From Anaerolinea sp. (GTDB lineage: Bacteria; Chloroflexota; Anaerolineae; Anaerolineales; Anaerolineaceae): a stretch of DNA of 53,813 nt. Positions 11,925 to 20,545 of this stretch are shown piece by piece. The notes beneath the pieces were generated by a model, which made no database searches, was not told where the DNA came from, and was given only the letters and a program-made list of their open reading frames with translations. The translations under genes and the position numbers were made by a program. How positions within the stretch are numbered: the first letter of the stretch is position 1; every line of letters starts with the position of its first letter. The DNA is taken from assembly GCA_029975055.1 (NCBI GenBank), contig JARKPU010000033.1:1-53813 (forward strand), read 5' to 3'.

Positions 11925-12422
11925 GAATGGCGATCGATCTTTTATTGCGTCAATTGATTTAGAAATCCATATGGCTAGAGCAAGACCTTGAATAAGACCC
12001 TCGCCCATTGCTTTGATCACGACGGGAAACGTTGTGAAATCTGGCTTGAGGATCAGCCAACCTTCAATCGTGCCTGAACCGGCAACCGTACTCGCCCATT
12101 GACCAAGAACAATATAAAGGCCTCCAATGGTTACGACACGTTTCCAATAAGGCCAGGAATGGAATAATTGCAGAAACGGAAAGAGAACGGCGGCAATCAG
12201 GAATCCGCGCAGAATCTGGAATGGCACCATCCAAATGGTCACATGTCGCCATAGATCGTGTTGATCGGGGGTTCGCATCATCTGGGCAGCCATACCATTG
12301 GAATTAAAAAACTCATACGTGAGAAACATAAACGCAAGGACGCCGACTCCAATGTATGTCACGATATGAGCAACGATAACGTGCGATGAGAATTGAACGA
12401 ACTTTTTCATAAAGCTTTTCAT
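11883..12422 (-). CDS. Membrane protein of unknown function
   Basis: 179 residues from the second ATG (MKSFMKKFVQFSS), chosen because GGAGGCG lies 7 nt upstream of it and overlaps the earlier ATG. About four hydrophobic helices: residues ~12-36, ~60-90, ~98-118 and ~140-158. No family is recognised. It forms a two-gene operon with the 73-residue protein upstream (gap 21 bp), behind the promoter at 12709-12753. The last residues (STGAGAPIP) come from an unusually GC-rich stretch that also ends the convergent ORF, so the natural C-terminus may be altered. Confidence 0.7.
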   Translation of the reverse strand: MKSFMKKFVQFSSHVIVAHIVTYIGVGVLAFMFLTYEFFNSNGMAAQMMRTPDQHDLWRHVTIWMVPFQILRGFLIAAVLFPFLQLFHSWPYWKRVVTIGGLYIVLGQWASTVAGSGTIEGWLILKPDFTTFPVVIKAMGEGLIQGLALAIWISKSIDAIKDRSPFSTRMSTGAGAPIP

Positions 12423-12443
12423 GTTTTTCGCCTCCATATGAAA

Positions 12444-12665
12444 TCATTCAACGGAATTCACCGAGAGTAGTGTCAGGCCCAGATCGCGTATTTTTCTGAG
12501 AATGCCATGCAGGGCCGCCTGGTCGACCACCGGGCCGCTGAGGAGCGTGTCGCCGTTGTCGTCCAGCGTAATGGTCATCCCGTCGAACCAGTCTGCCCAA
12601 CGGGCATTCAATTGTCCCTTGAGCCGGATTTCGTAATACGCTGTATTCGCGCTTGGCCTGGCCAT
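12444..12665 (-). CDS. Conserved small hypothetical protein
   Basis: 73 residues from MARPSANTAYYEIRLKGQLN, using the ATG 9 nt after GGATGAGG; an ATG five codons earlier is possible but has its SD abutting. The pattern YEIRLKGQLN, RWADWFDGMTI, LSGPVVDQAALHGIL, RDLGLTLLSVN is one I recall from widely distributed hypothetical proteins found beside regulators; no function is known to me. It is first in the operon driven from 12709-12753. Confidence 0.75.
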   Translation of the reverse strand: MARPSANTAYYEIRLKGQLNARWADWFDGMTITLDDNGDTLLSGPVVDQAALHGILRKIRDLGLTLLSVNSVE

Positions 12666-12708
12666 CTTGATATGCCTCATCCTTTTCTCTCGGTATTGCT
12701 CTGGCTAA

Positions 12709-12753
12709 AGGATACCGTTCAATTTAGTGCTGTGTCATCATCACATGATGTGA
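12709..12753 (-). promoter_or_regulatory. Promoter with 20-bp regulator box (copy A)
   Basis: On the plus strand GTCATCATCACATGATGTGA (12734-12753) contains the palindrome ATCACATGATGTGAT. On the minus strand 19 bp separate it from TATCCT (complement of 12709-12714), a -10. Copy B at 15074-15118 has 18 of 20 box positions identical and the same 19-bp spacing. There is no -35, so the box probably binds an activator. Confidence 0.6.
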
Positions 12754-12785
12754 TCGATGTGGTGATTGATGACAGAAAAATGCCC

Positions 12786-13145
12786 CTAACCCCACTTCCA
12801 GGCATACCAGATCGTGATCCCGTTGAACACCAGGCTGGCTGCGAGCAGGAATTTGTCATATAACGATGGATAGGTGGGCAGGCCAAGCAGGTTGAATAGA
12901 AAGAACAAGGCGGCTACGATGATATTCGTCCAGCGGCTCACCGGTTGGGGCAAAATCAAGGTGAGGAAAACCATCAAAATTGGGGTGAGCATCAAGATGG
13001 CAATTCCCAACCAAATGCCTTGATTGAAACTCAGGTTGGCCATTAGTTTCGCAAAGTCGCCGCTGCAAATGCGCAAGACATCATCGTAAAGATAAATGAG
13101 CGTGACGACCACCCAGGAAGCGGATAGCAAGATTTTCGTATCCAT
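12786..13145 (-). CDS. Four-helix membrane protein (DUF6326-like), copy 1
   Basis: 119 residues from MDTKILLSASWVVVTLIYLY; SD GGAGGGG lies upstream. Four hydrophobic helices, Asp/Arg in the first loop (YLYDDVLRICSG), PVSRWTN before helix 3 and a C-terminal ITIWYAWKWG. Two paralogues with the same ending lie at 14154 and 14573. I recall this as the DUF6326 family, with no defined function. It is last in an operon with an oxidoreductase. Confidence 0.8.
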   Translation of the reverse strand: MDTKILLSASWVVVTLIYLYDDVLRICSGDFAKLMANLSFNQGIWLGIAILMLTPILMVFLTLILPQPVSRWTNIIVAALFFLFNLLGLPTYPSLYDKFLLAASLVFNGITIWYAWKWG

Positions 13146-13152
13146 GATGGAT

Positions 13153-14139
13153 TTACCCCTCCGCCGTGATGGTGATGACCACGCTGCCGCGTTTGTGGCC
13201 CATATCCGCGTAGCGGTGGGCCTCAGCGGTTTGCTCCAGGGGATAGCACCGGTCGATAACCGGTTTGAGTTTCCCGGCTTCAAGCAGCTCCTTCAGGAAA
13301 ACCAGGTTTTCTGCACGGTCGGGCGCCATCCCGGCCATCACTTTCTTCCCGCCGGTCAGCCCGGTCCAGGCCATCTGAGCAAGGGATTCCAAACCTCCCG
13401 CCCCGGCCAGATACAGACCGTTTGGCTTGAGGGAGGATCGAACGCGCCTAAATGAAGACTTGCCTGGGACCATATCCAAAATCACATGATACGTCTGGCC
13501 GTTCTGGGTAAAATCTTCTCTCGTGTAATCGATGACGTGGTCTGCCCCAAGGCTCCGCACCATCTCCAGATTCGGCGTGCTGCACACGCCGGTAACTTCA
13601 GCCCCATAATATTTGGCGAGCTGGACGGCATAAACACCGGTGCAGCCCGAAGCGCCAATGATGAGGATCTTCTGCCCTGGCTGAAGTTTTGCCAAGTCTT
13701 TCAAAAAATAGGAGGCGGTGTTGGCGCCAAATGGGATGGAAGCAGCCTCTGCCCAGGTCATATTGGCAGGTTTCAGAGCCAGGCTGGCGGTTTCAGCCAT
13801 GCAAATATATTCAGCATACGCGCCATATTTTTGACTGATGCCAAAGACCTGATCCCCCCTCTTGAACCGCCGGACATCCTTCCCGACCTCAACAATCTCC
13901 CCGGATAACTCCACGCCGAGGATCGGCTGCCGGGGTTTCCGCAGGCCGAACATCAACCGCGATATGAAACCAAAACCGGGCGGGACAAAGGTAAAACCGC
14001 GCGCGTTGCAGTCCCCAGCCGTGACCGAGGTGGCATGCACCTTGATCAGCACTTCGTTGTCCTTTGGGGTGGGCTTTTCAACGTCTTGCAGATGTAGAAC
14101 ATCGGCAGGGCCATACTGTGTATATACAATCGCTTTCAT
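13153..14139 (-). CDS. MDR-family NAD(P)-dependent oxidoreductase
   Basis: 328 residues from MKAIVYTQYGPADVL, with GGAGGATCCC just before the ATG. A medium-chain dehydrogenase/reductase with a GroES-like N-terminal domain and Rossmann domain (LIIGASGCTGVYAVQLAKYYGAEVTGV). The usual catalytic zinc cysteine is replaced (SVTAGDCNARG), so it is more likely a quinone or enone reductase than a zinc alcohol dehydrogenase. The substrate cannot be inferred. Third gene of the operon 15028 to 12786, between two small membrane proteins. Confidence 0.92.
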   Translation of the reverse strand: MKAIVYTQYGPADVLHLQDVEKPTPKDNEVLIKVHATSVTAGDCNARGFTFVPPGFGFISRLMFGLRKPRQPILGVELSGEIVEVGKDVRRFKRGDQVFGISQKYGAYAEYICMAETASLALKPANMTWAEAASIPFGANTASYFLKDLAKLQPGQKILIIGASGCTGVYAVQLAKYYGAEVTGVCSTPNLEMVRSLGADHVIDYTREDFTQNGQTYHVILDMVPGKSSFRRVRSSLKPNGLYLAGAGGLESLAQMAWTGLTGGKKVMAGMAPDRAENLVFLKELLEAGKLKPVIDRCYPLEQTAEAHRYADMGHKRGSVVITITAEG

Positions 14140-14153
14140 GGGATCCTCCAATT

Positions 14154-14576
14154 TCAACTTACTCGAATAGGCTGGACTTCAGGGTTCGTCCATTTCCAGG
14201 CATACCAGACAACCAGCAGGGCAAACACAAGCTGGGCTGTTGACCAGACGATTTCATAACCGGCAGACCGCCATACAAAGAGATGTTGAACCTCGAAAAC
14301 AAGGATAAACAGGGCATAGAATATGCCAATGATCCGGTTTGCCCAACGACTCACGGGAGGCTTCAACGTCAGGGTCAAGCCGCTCATAAAAACGTGCCCC
14401 ACGAGCACCAGTGCACACACCGACAAGATTTCCGGGCTAACGCCGAGAGGTTTCGTCATCGCACTCAAGCGGTACGTATCCCCATTTAAGCTGCTGAGCA
14501 TTCCCGCTGCCCATAAAACCGAAAGGATAATCCTCACGTCGAGCAGATTTCCTGCGGTCTCTTTGTTTGTGTTCAT
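14154..14576 (-). CDS. Four-helix membrane protein (DUF6326-like), copy 2
   Basis: 140 residues, SD AAGGAGG 5 nt before ATG. Same architecture as its neighbours: four helices, PVSRWANR before helix 3, LVVWYAWKW near the end. Its ATG overlaps the stop of copy 3 (ATGA), so the two are translationally coupled. Function unknown. Confidence 0.82.
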   Translation of the reverse strand: MNTNKETAGNLLDVRIILSVLWAAGMLSSLNGDTYRLSAMTKPLGVSPEILSVCALVLVGHVFMSGLTLTLKPPVSRWANRIIGIFYALFILVFEVQHLFVWRSAGYEIVWSTAQLVFALLVVWYAWKWTNPEVQPIRVS

Positions 14577-15028
14577 TTTTCCTCCTTATTTCGAAATAGT
14601 GATTTGATCGATCGCGGGTGGTAACGCTTCCAGGCATACCAGGCAATGAACAAATTGCAGACGATTACGTTCACGCTGTAGAACAGGTAATGAAGGGTGG
14701 GTGTCGTTCCAAAGCCCATTGTCCCAATCTCGATGACGATCATCAGGAGGGCGGCGATGATATTTGCCCAGCGATTCGCCGCGCCCTTCAATACCCGGGA
14801 TAAGAAAATCATGGCAAAAGGGATCTCCATCATCAGGGCGCCTGCCAGCAAAAATCCTTGCGTGATGGTGATCTCCCCAACCTTCCCGGCCAGATATCCC
14901 TGCAGGGTCACCGGCTCCATGTTCGTGAGAACATCCCGATAAATGTAGTTGACCGCCAGGAATATCCACAACGCTGAGAACAAAACGTTTGGATCAATCT
15001 TTTTCATCGAATTTTCACTTGCATTCAT
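14573..15028 (-). CDS. Four-helix membrane protein (DUF6326-like), copy 3
   Basis: 151 residues from MNASENSMKKIDPNVLFSAL; GGAGCAG lies 6 nt upstream of this ATG, whereas the longer frame has no SD. Features: YIYRDVLTNM after helix 1, AANRWANI before helix 3, FIAWYAWKRY near the C-terminus. First gene of a four-gene operon behind the box-B promoter and downstream of the large regulator gene at 15210. Confidence 0.82.
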   Translation of the reverse strand: MNASENSMKKIDPNVLFSALWIFLAVNYIYRDVLTNMEPVTLQGYLAGKVGEITITQGFLLAGALMMEIPFAMIFLSRVLKGAANRWANIIAALLMIVIEIGTMGFGTTPTLHYLFYSVNVIVCNLFIAWYAWKRYHPRSIKSLFRNKEEK

Positions 15029-15073
15029 GTTTACTGCTCCTTCTTGTTTTCCTTTCTCTGTTGATCTGCCAAC

Positions 15074-15118
15074 AGGATACCGCCTCATTTGATGAGAGGT
15101 CATCACCAAATGATGTGA
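15074..15118 (-). promoter_or_regulatory. Promoter with 20-bp regulator box (copy B)
   Basis: On the plus strand GTCATCACCAAATGATGTGA (15099-15118); minus-strand -10 TATCCT is the complement of 15074-15079, again 19 bp away. It lies 46-90 bp upstream of the first DUF6326-like gene. Likely target of the LuxR-type regulator encoded next to it, by position. Confidence 0.6.
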
Positions 15119-15145
15119 GTGGGTTTGTGATTGTTCTTTTAAAAT

Positions 15146-15184
15146 AAAAATCCCCGGCAGATTGCTTTGGAACACCTGTCGGGG
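15146..15184 (-). terminator. Terminator of the regulator gene
   Basis: On the minus strand CCCCGACAG pairs with CTGCCGGGG (one bulge), followed by ATTTTTATTTT. Confidence 0.75.
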
Positions 15185-15209
15185 TCGGATTTCGTTTTTG
15201 GGGAGTTGG

Positions 15210-18077
15210 TTAGAACAAATGGAGTTCCTCGGCCCGGCGGACAGCCGCCCGGCGATTATTGACCCCCAGTTTGGCGAAAATGTGACTGGTGTGCGTGCGA
15301 AAGGTATTGGGCGAGATGATCAATTTATCGGCAATTTCGGGGCCGCTTAGTTCGGTACGAAGCAGTCTGAGCACTTCCAGTTCGCGTTCGCTTAACGCCT
15401 CTAATAGAGGCACAGGTTCCATCAGGTTCACTTTTTGAGGATGAGCCATTGGGTGTATCTCTTCTGTATGTCCGAAGCCGGAAAGGAGCCTTTCCACATA
15501 AACGAGCAGCGGATGGCTCTGACCGCTCGATTGCTTCCTGATCCGCGCGCGAAGATCCAACAGAAGCAGATGCATCGGCTCGCCTTCATCCACAAACAGG
15601 CGGAAGTAGCCCTCCGGCTCGGCCAGGGTCAGGGCGCGCTCCAGAGACGCCAGCGCCAGAGAGAGGTTCCCTTGCGCCTGATGGGCGACGCTCGCGAAGC
15701 GAGCGATCGCTTGCGCCACCAGGATTTCAATGATACTGCCCGTCCTTCTTTGCGCTTCGGCTGCTTTCAAAAGGCGCTCCAGCAATCCGATCGCCTGGCT
15801 GATCGAGTCATTGCTCCGCTGGCCCTGATATTCAGCCAGCAGCACCCGGGCCAGAATCAGATGTTCGAACTCGCCCAGGTAGCTGATTTCATCGTCCGCC
15901 GTCAGCCCTCGCGCGCGCACCCAATCCTGGGCCAGGGCCAACCGGCCTTGCTTGAGATATATATTTGCTTTCAAGGCCTCGACCGGGCGGGCATCTGGTA
16001 TGGCGGTTTTGACATAAAAGCGCCTGGCTTCATCCAACAGGACCAGCGCGCCTTCCAGGTCTCTCCCGGACTCCTTGAGCCGGGCCTGGGCAATCCGCCA
16101 GCGGTACGGCCAGTCGACCAGCGTGGTCTGCTTACCCAGTTCCTGGGCTTTTTGCAAGTGTTCAGCAGCGGCGGAATCCTCTCCCAATTCATGGTAGAGC
16201 AGCGCCAACCCGAGATAATGGTGCGCGGTGATCTGCTGCGCATCCTGGCCACTGCTTGTGGCAAGTTGTAAGGCCTGTTGGTAGGTTTTGACTGCTTCGC
16301 GGAGACGCCCCAACACCACCAGCATATCCGCCAGGGCGAAGGCGCTGGCGACGACAAAAACAGCGTTGCCTGCCTTCTGCATGCTGTTCATCCAATCAAC
16401 CAAAGCAGAACAGGCCGGCTCCAGATCTCCCCTGGTCCAGTGAGTGACCTCTAATGTGATCGTAGCCAGGGCGCGCCGGAACAGGTCACCTTCCGGGACG
16501 AGTTGGAGCGCCAGCTCGGCATATTTTACTGTGCTGGATAGATCGCCCTGCACCTGGGCATTGTAGGCGCGGGCCATGGCAATCAGCGCGGGCAGGGGTT
16601 TCAGCTGCGCTTCATCCGCCACGATCATCTCACCGGAGGAACCATGCAAACAACATTCGGCAGCCTGCAGGCAAGCCTCGCTGGCGTCCGTTTCGCCGGC
16701 ATCCGTGAACGACAGCGCCATCTGGGTGAGGAGCACTGGCCGGGTACGGACCGTGTTTTGTGGCAGTTTCTTGACCCAGCCTAACCAGGCGGCCGTCTGG
16801 AACCGGTTATCCATGCCCTGATAGGCCGACTCAGCCAGCCCCGCTGCCCGCCGAAATTCCCCAGCAGATAAAGCATGCTGAAATGCCTCGGCTACATTCC
16901 CATTCTGTTCGTACCAGACGCTGGCGCGGAGATGAAGTTCTGCAATTTCTGCGGGTGAAAGACTTTGTCCCAATCGCTGGCGGAGGATATCCCCAAAGAG
17001 GTGATGGTAGCGATACCAGCGCCGCTCGTTATCCAGAGAAACAATGAAAAGATTTGCCCTTTCCAGATACTCGAGGGTTTGCTGCCCCCCGGTCTCCTGA
17101 ACGGAGGTCATGGAACCGCGCAAGACAGCATCGCAAAGCGGTCCGCACAAGCGGTTGAGAATGGAGGTGCGCAGCAAGAAGTTTTGGATGCTTTCGGATT
17201 GTTGTTGCAGGACTTCTTCTAATAGATAATCCAGCACAAAATGGTGGCTGCCGGTGAAAGCCCGGATAAAACTGGCGGGATCCGGATGACCTTGCGCCGA
17301 AAGGTTCGTTTGTGGCTTAATCGTACCTTGCAGTGCCAGAGCAGCCAGCTGCAACCCGGCAATCCAGCCCTCGGTGCGAGTTTCCAGGGCGTCGATGTCT
17401 TCCGGTGTGAGGTTCAGGTGCATGACCTGGTTGAGAAATTCAGCGGCTTCGAGCGGGGTAAACCGCAGGTCAGCGGCACGCAGTTCGGTTAACTGGCCTC
17501 GAGCGCGTAACCGGGCCAGGGGAAGATGGGGATCCTCGCGACTGGAGATGACCAGGTGCATTTGAGCTGGCAGGTGCTCGATCAGGAAGGTAAGGACGGC
17601 ATCGATCGAATAGGGTGCGTTCACCGTTTTCGCATCCAGGGCATGGTAATCATCCAAAACCAGGATGAAATCATGGGAGACCGCGGCAATTTCGTTGAGC
17701 AGGTTCGTCAGGAGCAGCTCAACAGGCGGGCTCGACGGCGACTGGAGCGCAGCGAGTATTTCGGTCCCAATGTTTGCCGCCACGGATTGCAAAGCCGTTA
17801 CCATGTAGGCCAGAAAGATGCTGGGATCGCTATCCCCTTCATCCAGAGAGTACCAGGCGGCCGGCACATGAGACGCCTGCCCACCTGGCGGCTGGTGCAT
17901 GGGGCTATGAACCCACTCGCTGATCAGCGATGTTTTACCAAACCCGGCCGGGGCAGAAATTACTATAAGCTTTCCGGTCAGCCCCTCATTGAGCCGCTCG
18001 ATCAGGCGAGATCGAGGGACGGTTTTAGCCCGAAGTGGCGGAATATATAATTTCGTGGCTAAAATAGTTGCAGGCAT
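15210..18077 (-). CDS. MalT-type STAND/LuxR transcriptional regulator
   Basis: 955 residues. N-terminal AAA/STAND ATPase: P-loop APAGFGKT at residues 42-49, Walker B FILVLDDYHAL near 135. A long helical TPR-like sensor region fills residues ~400-830, and the LuxR HTH is at the C-terminus (LSERELEVLRLL, SGPEIADKL, SPNTFRTHTSHIFAKLGVNNR). MalT-type proteins are ATP-dependent activators that oligomerise when an inducer binds; the inducer here is unknown. It is followed on the same strand by the DUF6326 operon, whose promoter carries box B. A close paralogue is at 50064. Confidence 0.95.
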   Translation of the reverse strand: MPATILATKLYIPPLRAKTVPRSRLIERLNEGLTGKLIVISAPAGFGKTSLISEWVHSPMHQPPGGQASHVPAAWYSLDEGDSDPSIFLAYMVTALQSVAANIGTEILAALQSPSSPPVELLLTNLLNEIAAVSHDFILVLDDYHALDAKTVNAPYSIDAVLTFLIEHLPAQMHLVISSREDPHLPLARLRARGQLTELRAADLRFTPLEAAEFLNQVMHLNLTPEDIDALETRTEGWIAGLQLAALALQGTIKPQTNLSAQGHPDPASFIRAFTGSHHFVLDYLLEEVLQQQSESIQNFLLRTSILNRLCGPLCDAVLRGSMTSVQETGGQQTLEYLERANLFIVSLDNERRWYRYHHLFGDILRQRLGQSLSPAEIAELHLRASVWYEQNGNVAEAFQHALSAGEFRRAAGLAESAYQGMDNRFQTAAWLGWVKKLPQNTVRTRPVLLTQMALSFTDAGETDASEACLQAAECCLHGSSGEMIVADEAQLKPLPALIAMARAYNAQVQGDLSSTVKYAELALQLVPEGDLFRRALATITLEVTHWTRGDLEPACSALVDWMNSMQKAGNAVFVVASAFALADMLVVLGRLREAVKTYQQALQLATSSGQDAQQITAHHYLGLALLYHELGEDSAAAEHLQKAQELGKQTTLVDWPYRWRIAQARLKESGRDLEGALVLLDEARRFYVKTAIPDARPVEALKANIYLKQGRLALAQDWVRARGLTADDEISYLGEFEHLILARVLLAEYQGQRSNDSISQAIGLLERLLKAAEAQRRTGSIIEILVAQAIARFASVAHQAQGNLSLALASLERALTLAEPEGYFRLFVDEGEPMHLLLLDLRARIRKQSSGQSHPLLVYVERLLSGFGHTEEIHPMAHPQKVNLMEPVPLLEALSERELEVLRLLRTELSGPEIADKLIISPNTFRTHTSHIFAKLGVNNRRAAVRRAEELHLF

Positions 18078-18157
18078 GAGTCAAGTATACAGGGAATGGA
18101 TAATGATCGCCACATTTCCTTCTCTGGCGATAAGAGTATGGGGGGATAGGGACGGAG

Positions 18158-18380
18158 CAAGCCGAGGATGAACGGCTGACCCAAGAGGTCGTGCGGCGGG
18201 CCGGCGGGTGAACCACAAGCGGGTGGAGCGGACACTTGCACCTGCGGCAAAAACGGCGAAATCTTCTACAGCCTGAAGCAAGCCAAAGTGATCATCGATT
18301 TGTGGCAAAGGCAGTACAATACCGTGAGACCTCGCAGCGCGTAATGATGCCGCCCGCCGGCCCCAGAAGCAGTGCGGGCG
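18158..18380 (+). pseudogene. IS3-family transposase remnant
   Basis: Pieces of an IS3-type OrfB survive in different frames: DERLTQEVVRRA near 18168, VNHKRVERTL near 18209, and KNGEIFYSLKQAKVIIDLWQ then RQYNTVRPRSA (18252-18344) followed by two stop codons and CRPPAPEA. The spacing shows large internal deletions, so it is long dead. No terminal repeats are visible. The stretch 18078-18534 holds nothing else I can support. Confidence 0.7.
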
Positions 18381-18534
18381 CGCCAACCGGCGGCCCCGCT
18401 GCTCGATGCGCCGCCCACTGGATCGGTCCATGGGGACTGGCCAGGGAGTTTTGAAGGAGACCTGGCGGTAGCCCGATCCATGAGTGTCTGCCGGAAGAAC
18501 ATCTTTTTCGATAAGAAAATGCCAGAGGTGAAGC

Positions 18535-19812
18535 TTGAGGATTAAACCGGACCTGGGGTTAACGAAGGATGGTTATGTCCTGTTCGGCACGCGCACCCTG
18601 CGCTTGTTTGCCTATGGGTTCCTTTCTGTGATCCTGGCGCTTTACCTGAGGGAGCTTGGCTTGAGCGAAGTCCACATCGGGTTGCTGCTCACCCTCACTT
18701 TGCTTGGAGACACAGCGATCTCACTCTGGATCACTACCCATGCGGACCGCATCGGCAGGCAGCGAATGTTGATTGCCGGGGCAGCTTTGATGATCCTGGC
18801 AGCCGTGGCCTTCGCGGCCACCCGCAACTTCTACCTGCTCCTGCTGGCCGCCACCATTGGTGTGATCAGCCCCAGCGGGAATGAAGTCGGCCCGTTTTTA
18901 TCCATCGAACAGGCATCTCTCACTCAACTGGTGGCAGATAAGAAGCGCACCAAAGCTTTCGCCTGGTACAACCTGGCAGGTTCTTTCGCCACGGCCCTGG
19001 GCGCGCTGGCAGGCGGGGGAATATCCGAACTGCTTCAAATAAAGGGATTCGCCCCGCTCTTAAGCTACCGGGTGGTCGTATTGGGTTACGGGCTGATCGG
19101 CTTGCTGCTGATCGGGCTCTTCACCCGCCTCTCGCCCACGATCGAGGTCTCTGCCGGCCCGCACAATGCACCGGCCGGTGATCGTGTCCCTCGCCGCTTC
19201 CTGGGATTGCACCGCTCGCAGAAAGTCGTCCTGCGCCTGGCCGCGCTCTTCAGCCTGGACGCCTTCGCCGGCGGGTTCGTCGTACAAAGTTTGATGGCAC
19301 TGTGGTTCAAGCAGAAATTTGGCGTCGAGCCGGCCGTACTTGGAGCGATCTTCTTTGGAGCCAATATCCTGGCAGGCATATCCGCCCTTAGCGCTGCCTG
19401 GGTCGCCGGCAAGATCGGGTTGATCAACACGATGGTCTTCACCCACCTGCCATCCAATGTGCTCCTGATCCTGGTGCCGTTCATGCCCAGCCTGGGTTTG
19501 GCGATTGCTTTGTTGCTCTTACGTTTCAGCATCTCGCAGATGGACGTGCCTACCCGGCAGTCTTACACCATGGCGGTGGTTGCGCCCGACGAGCGCTCGG
19601 CAGCGTCTGGTATCACTGGCGTGGCGCGCACCATTGGCGCCTCCCTGTCTCCGGTTCTAACTGGAGCGTTCATGGTCAACCCGCTCTTCCTGGGATTGCC
19701 TTTCATCCTATCCGGCGCATTGAAAATCGTCTATGACCTGGCCTTATATATCAACTTCCGCGCGGTGAAACCCCCGGAAGAGCAACTACAGACGGTTCGG
19801 CAAGGAGAGTAA
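18535..19812 (+). CDS. MFS transporter
   Basis: 425 residues with about 12 membrane helices, starting at TTG after AGAGGTG. The loop between helices 2 and 3 has the MFS signature (DTAISLWITTHADRIGRQRM). It overlaps no neighbour and is followed 3 bp later by a ChrB-like gene. It may export an anion or drug, but there is no substrate signature. The pairing with ChrB suggests a role in chromate or oxyanion resistance, replacing the more usual ChrA; this is inference. Confidence 0.9.
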   Translation: MRIKPDLGLTKDGYVLFGTRTLRLFAYGFLSVILALYLRELGLSEVHIGLLLTLTLLGDTAISLWITTHADRIGRQRMLIAGAALMILAAVAFAATRNFYLLLLAATIGVISPSGNEVGPFLSIEQASLTQLVADKKRTKAFAWYNLAGSFATALGALAGGGISELLQIKGFAPLLSYRVVVLGYGLIGLLLIGLFTRLSPTIEVSAGPHNAPAGDRVPRRFLGLHRSQKVVLRLAALFSLDAFAGGFVVQSLMALWFKQKFGVEPAVLGAIFFGANILAGISALSAAWVAGKIGLINTMVFTHLPSNVLLILVPFMPSLGLAIALLLLRFSISQMDVPTRQSYTMAVVAPDERSAASGITGVARTIGASLSPVLTGAFMVNPLFLGLPFILSGALKIVYDLALYINFRAVKPPEEQLQTVRQGE

Positions 19813-19815
19813 ACC

Positions 19816-20256
19816 ATGAAATGGGTAACCCGCTCCCACGTCCATGTGGATCGCATCGCCTGCCCGTGGCTGATCACACGCTTTATCGACAGCGATGCCG
19901 AGTTCCTGTTTGTGCCCAAAAGTGAAATTGATCGCGTGGTGAAAGAGACCGGCGCTATCCCCTTCGACGCACCCGGGGTGGAACTGGGCCATCATGAAGG
20001 GCGCTGCTCGTTTGAATCGATCCTCTTGAAATATGACCTGAAAGAACCCGGCCTGCTGCGCCTGGCGAAGATCGTCCATGGCGCAGACGTTGCCGAAGAT
20101 ATCGACTCGGATCCGATCGCACGGGGGCTGGAAGCGATCGCATCAGGATACAGCCTGCGCTTCCCGGATGATTTAGAGAATCTCGAGCACCAATTTGAAG
20201 TTTACGATGCGCTGTACGCATGGTGCAGGCTGCAGGTTGTTAAGGAAAGTAAATAG
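19816..20256 (+). CDS. ChrB-like chromate resistance domain protein
   Basis: 146 residues matching the C-terminal domain of ChrB: KWVTRSHVHVDRIACPWLIT, RFIDSDAEFLFVP, GVELGHHEGRCSFESIL, KIVHGADV. The conserved acidic and His residues suggest metal binding. The N-terminal regulatory part of full ChrB is absent, as in many stand-alone members. The ATG follows GGAGAG and lies 3 bp after the MFS stop, so the two are co-transcribed. Confidence 0.88.
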   Translation: MKWVTRSHVHVDRIACPWLITRFIDSDAEFLFVPKSEIDRVVKETGAIPFDAPGVELGHHEGRCSFESILLKYDLKEPGLLRLAKIVHGADVAEDIDSDPIARGLEAIASGYSLRFPDDLENLEHQFEVYDALYAWCRLQVVKESK

Positions 20257-20477
20257 TTGGGTGGAGGGCAGGCTGGAATGCCTGCCCTTCAAATCCTCAC
20301 TCATCCGCTTCTTCACAGCGATCAGGAACTCATCCACACCGCTCGCCTGATTTGTTACGGCCTGGATCGCTCGACTGGTTCAAACCTTGCTTAAGCCGTT
20401 ACCCCGGTTTACGCCAGGTGTGTTTGGAGTTCGGATGACATATGGGGGCAGGGCAATCGACCAATCCTCAAGAACCC

Positions 20478-20521
20478 TTGCAAATTGGATAAATTTAGTG
20501 TACAATAGAACTAGAGTTCTA
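20478..20521 (+). promoter_or_regulatory. Promoter and operator of the VOC gene
   Basis: TTGCAA (20478-20483), 17-bp spacer, TACAAT (20501-20506), then the perfect 16-bp palindrome TAGAACTAGAGTTCTA (20506-20521) covering the start site. The position of the palindrome indicates repression. No regulator gene is adjacent. Confidence 0.7.
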
Positions 20522-20545
20522 TAATCCTTTTCCCCCGGAGGTTCC

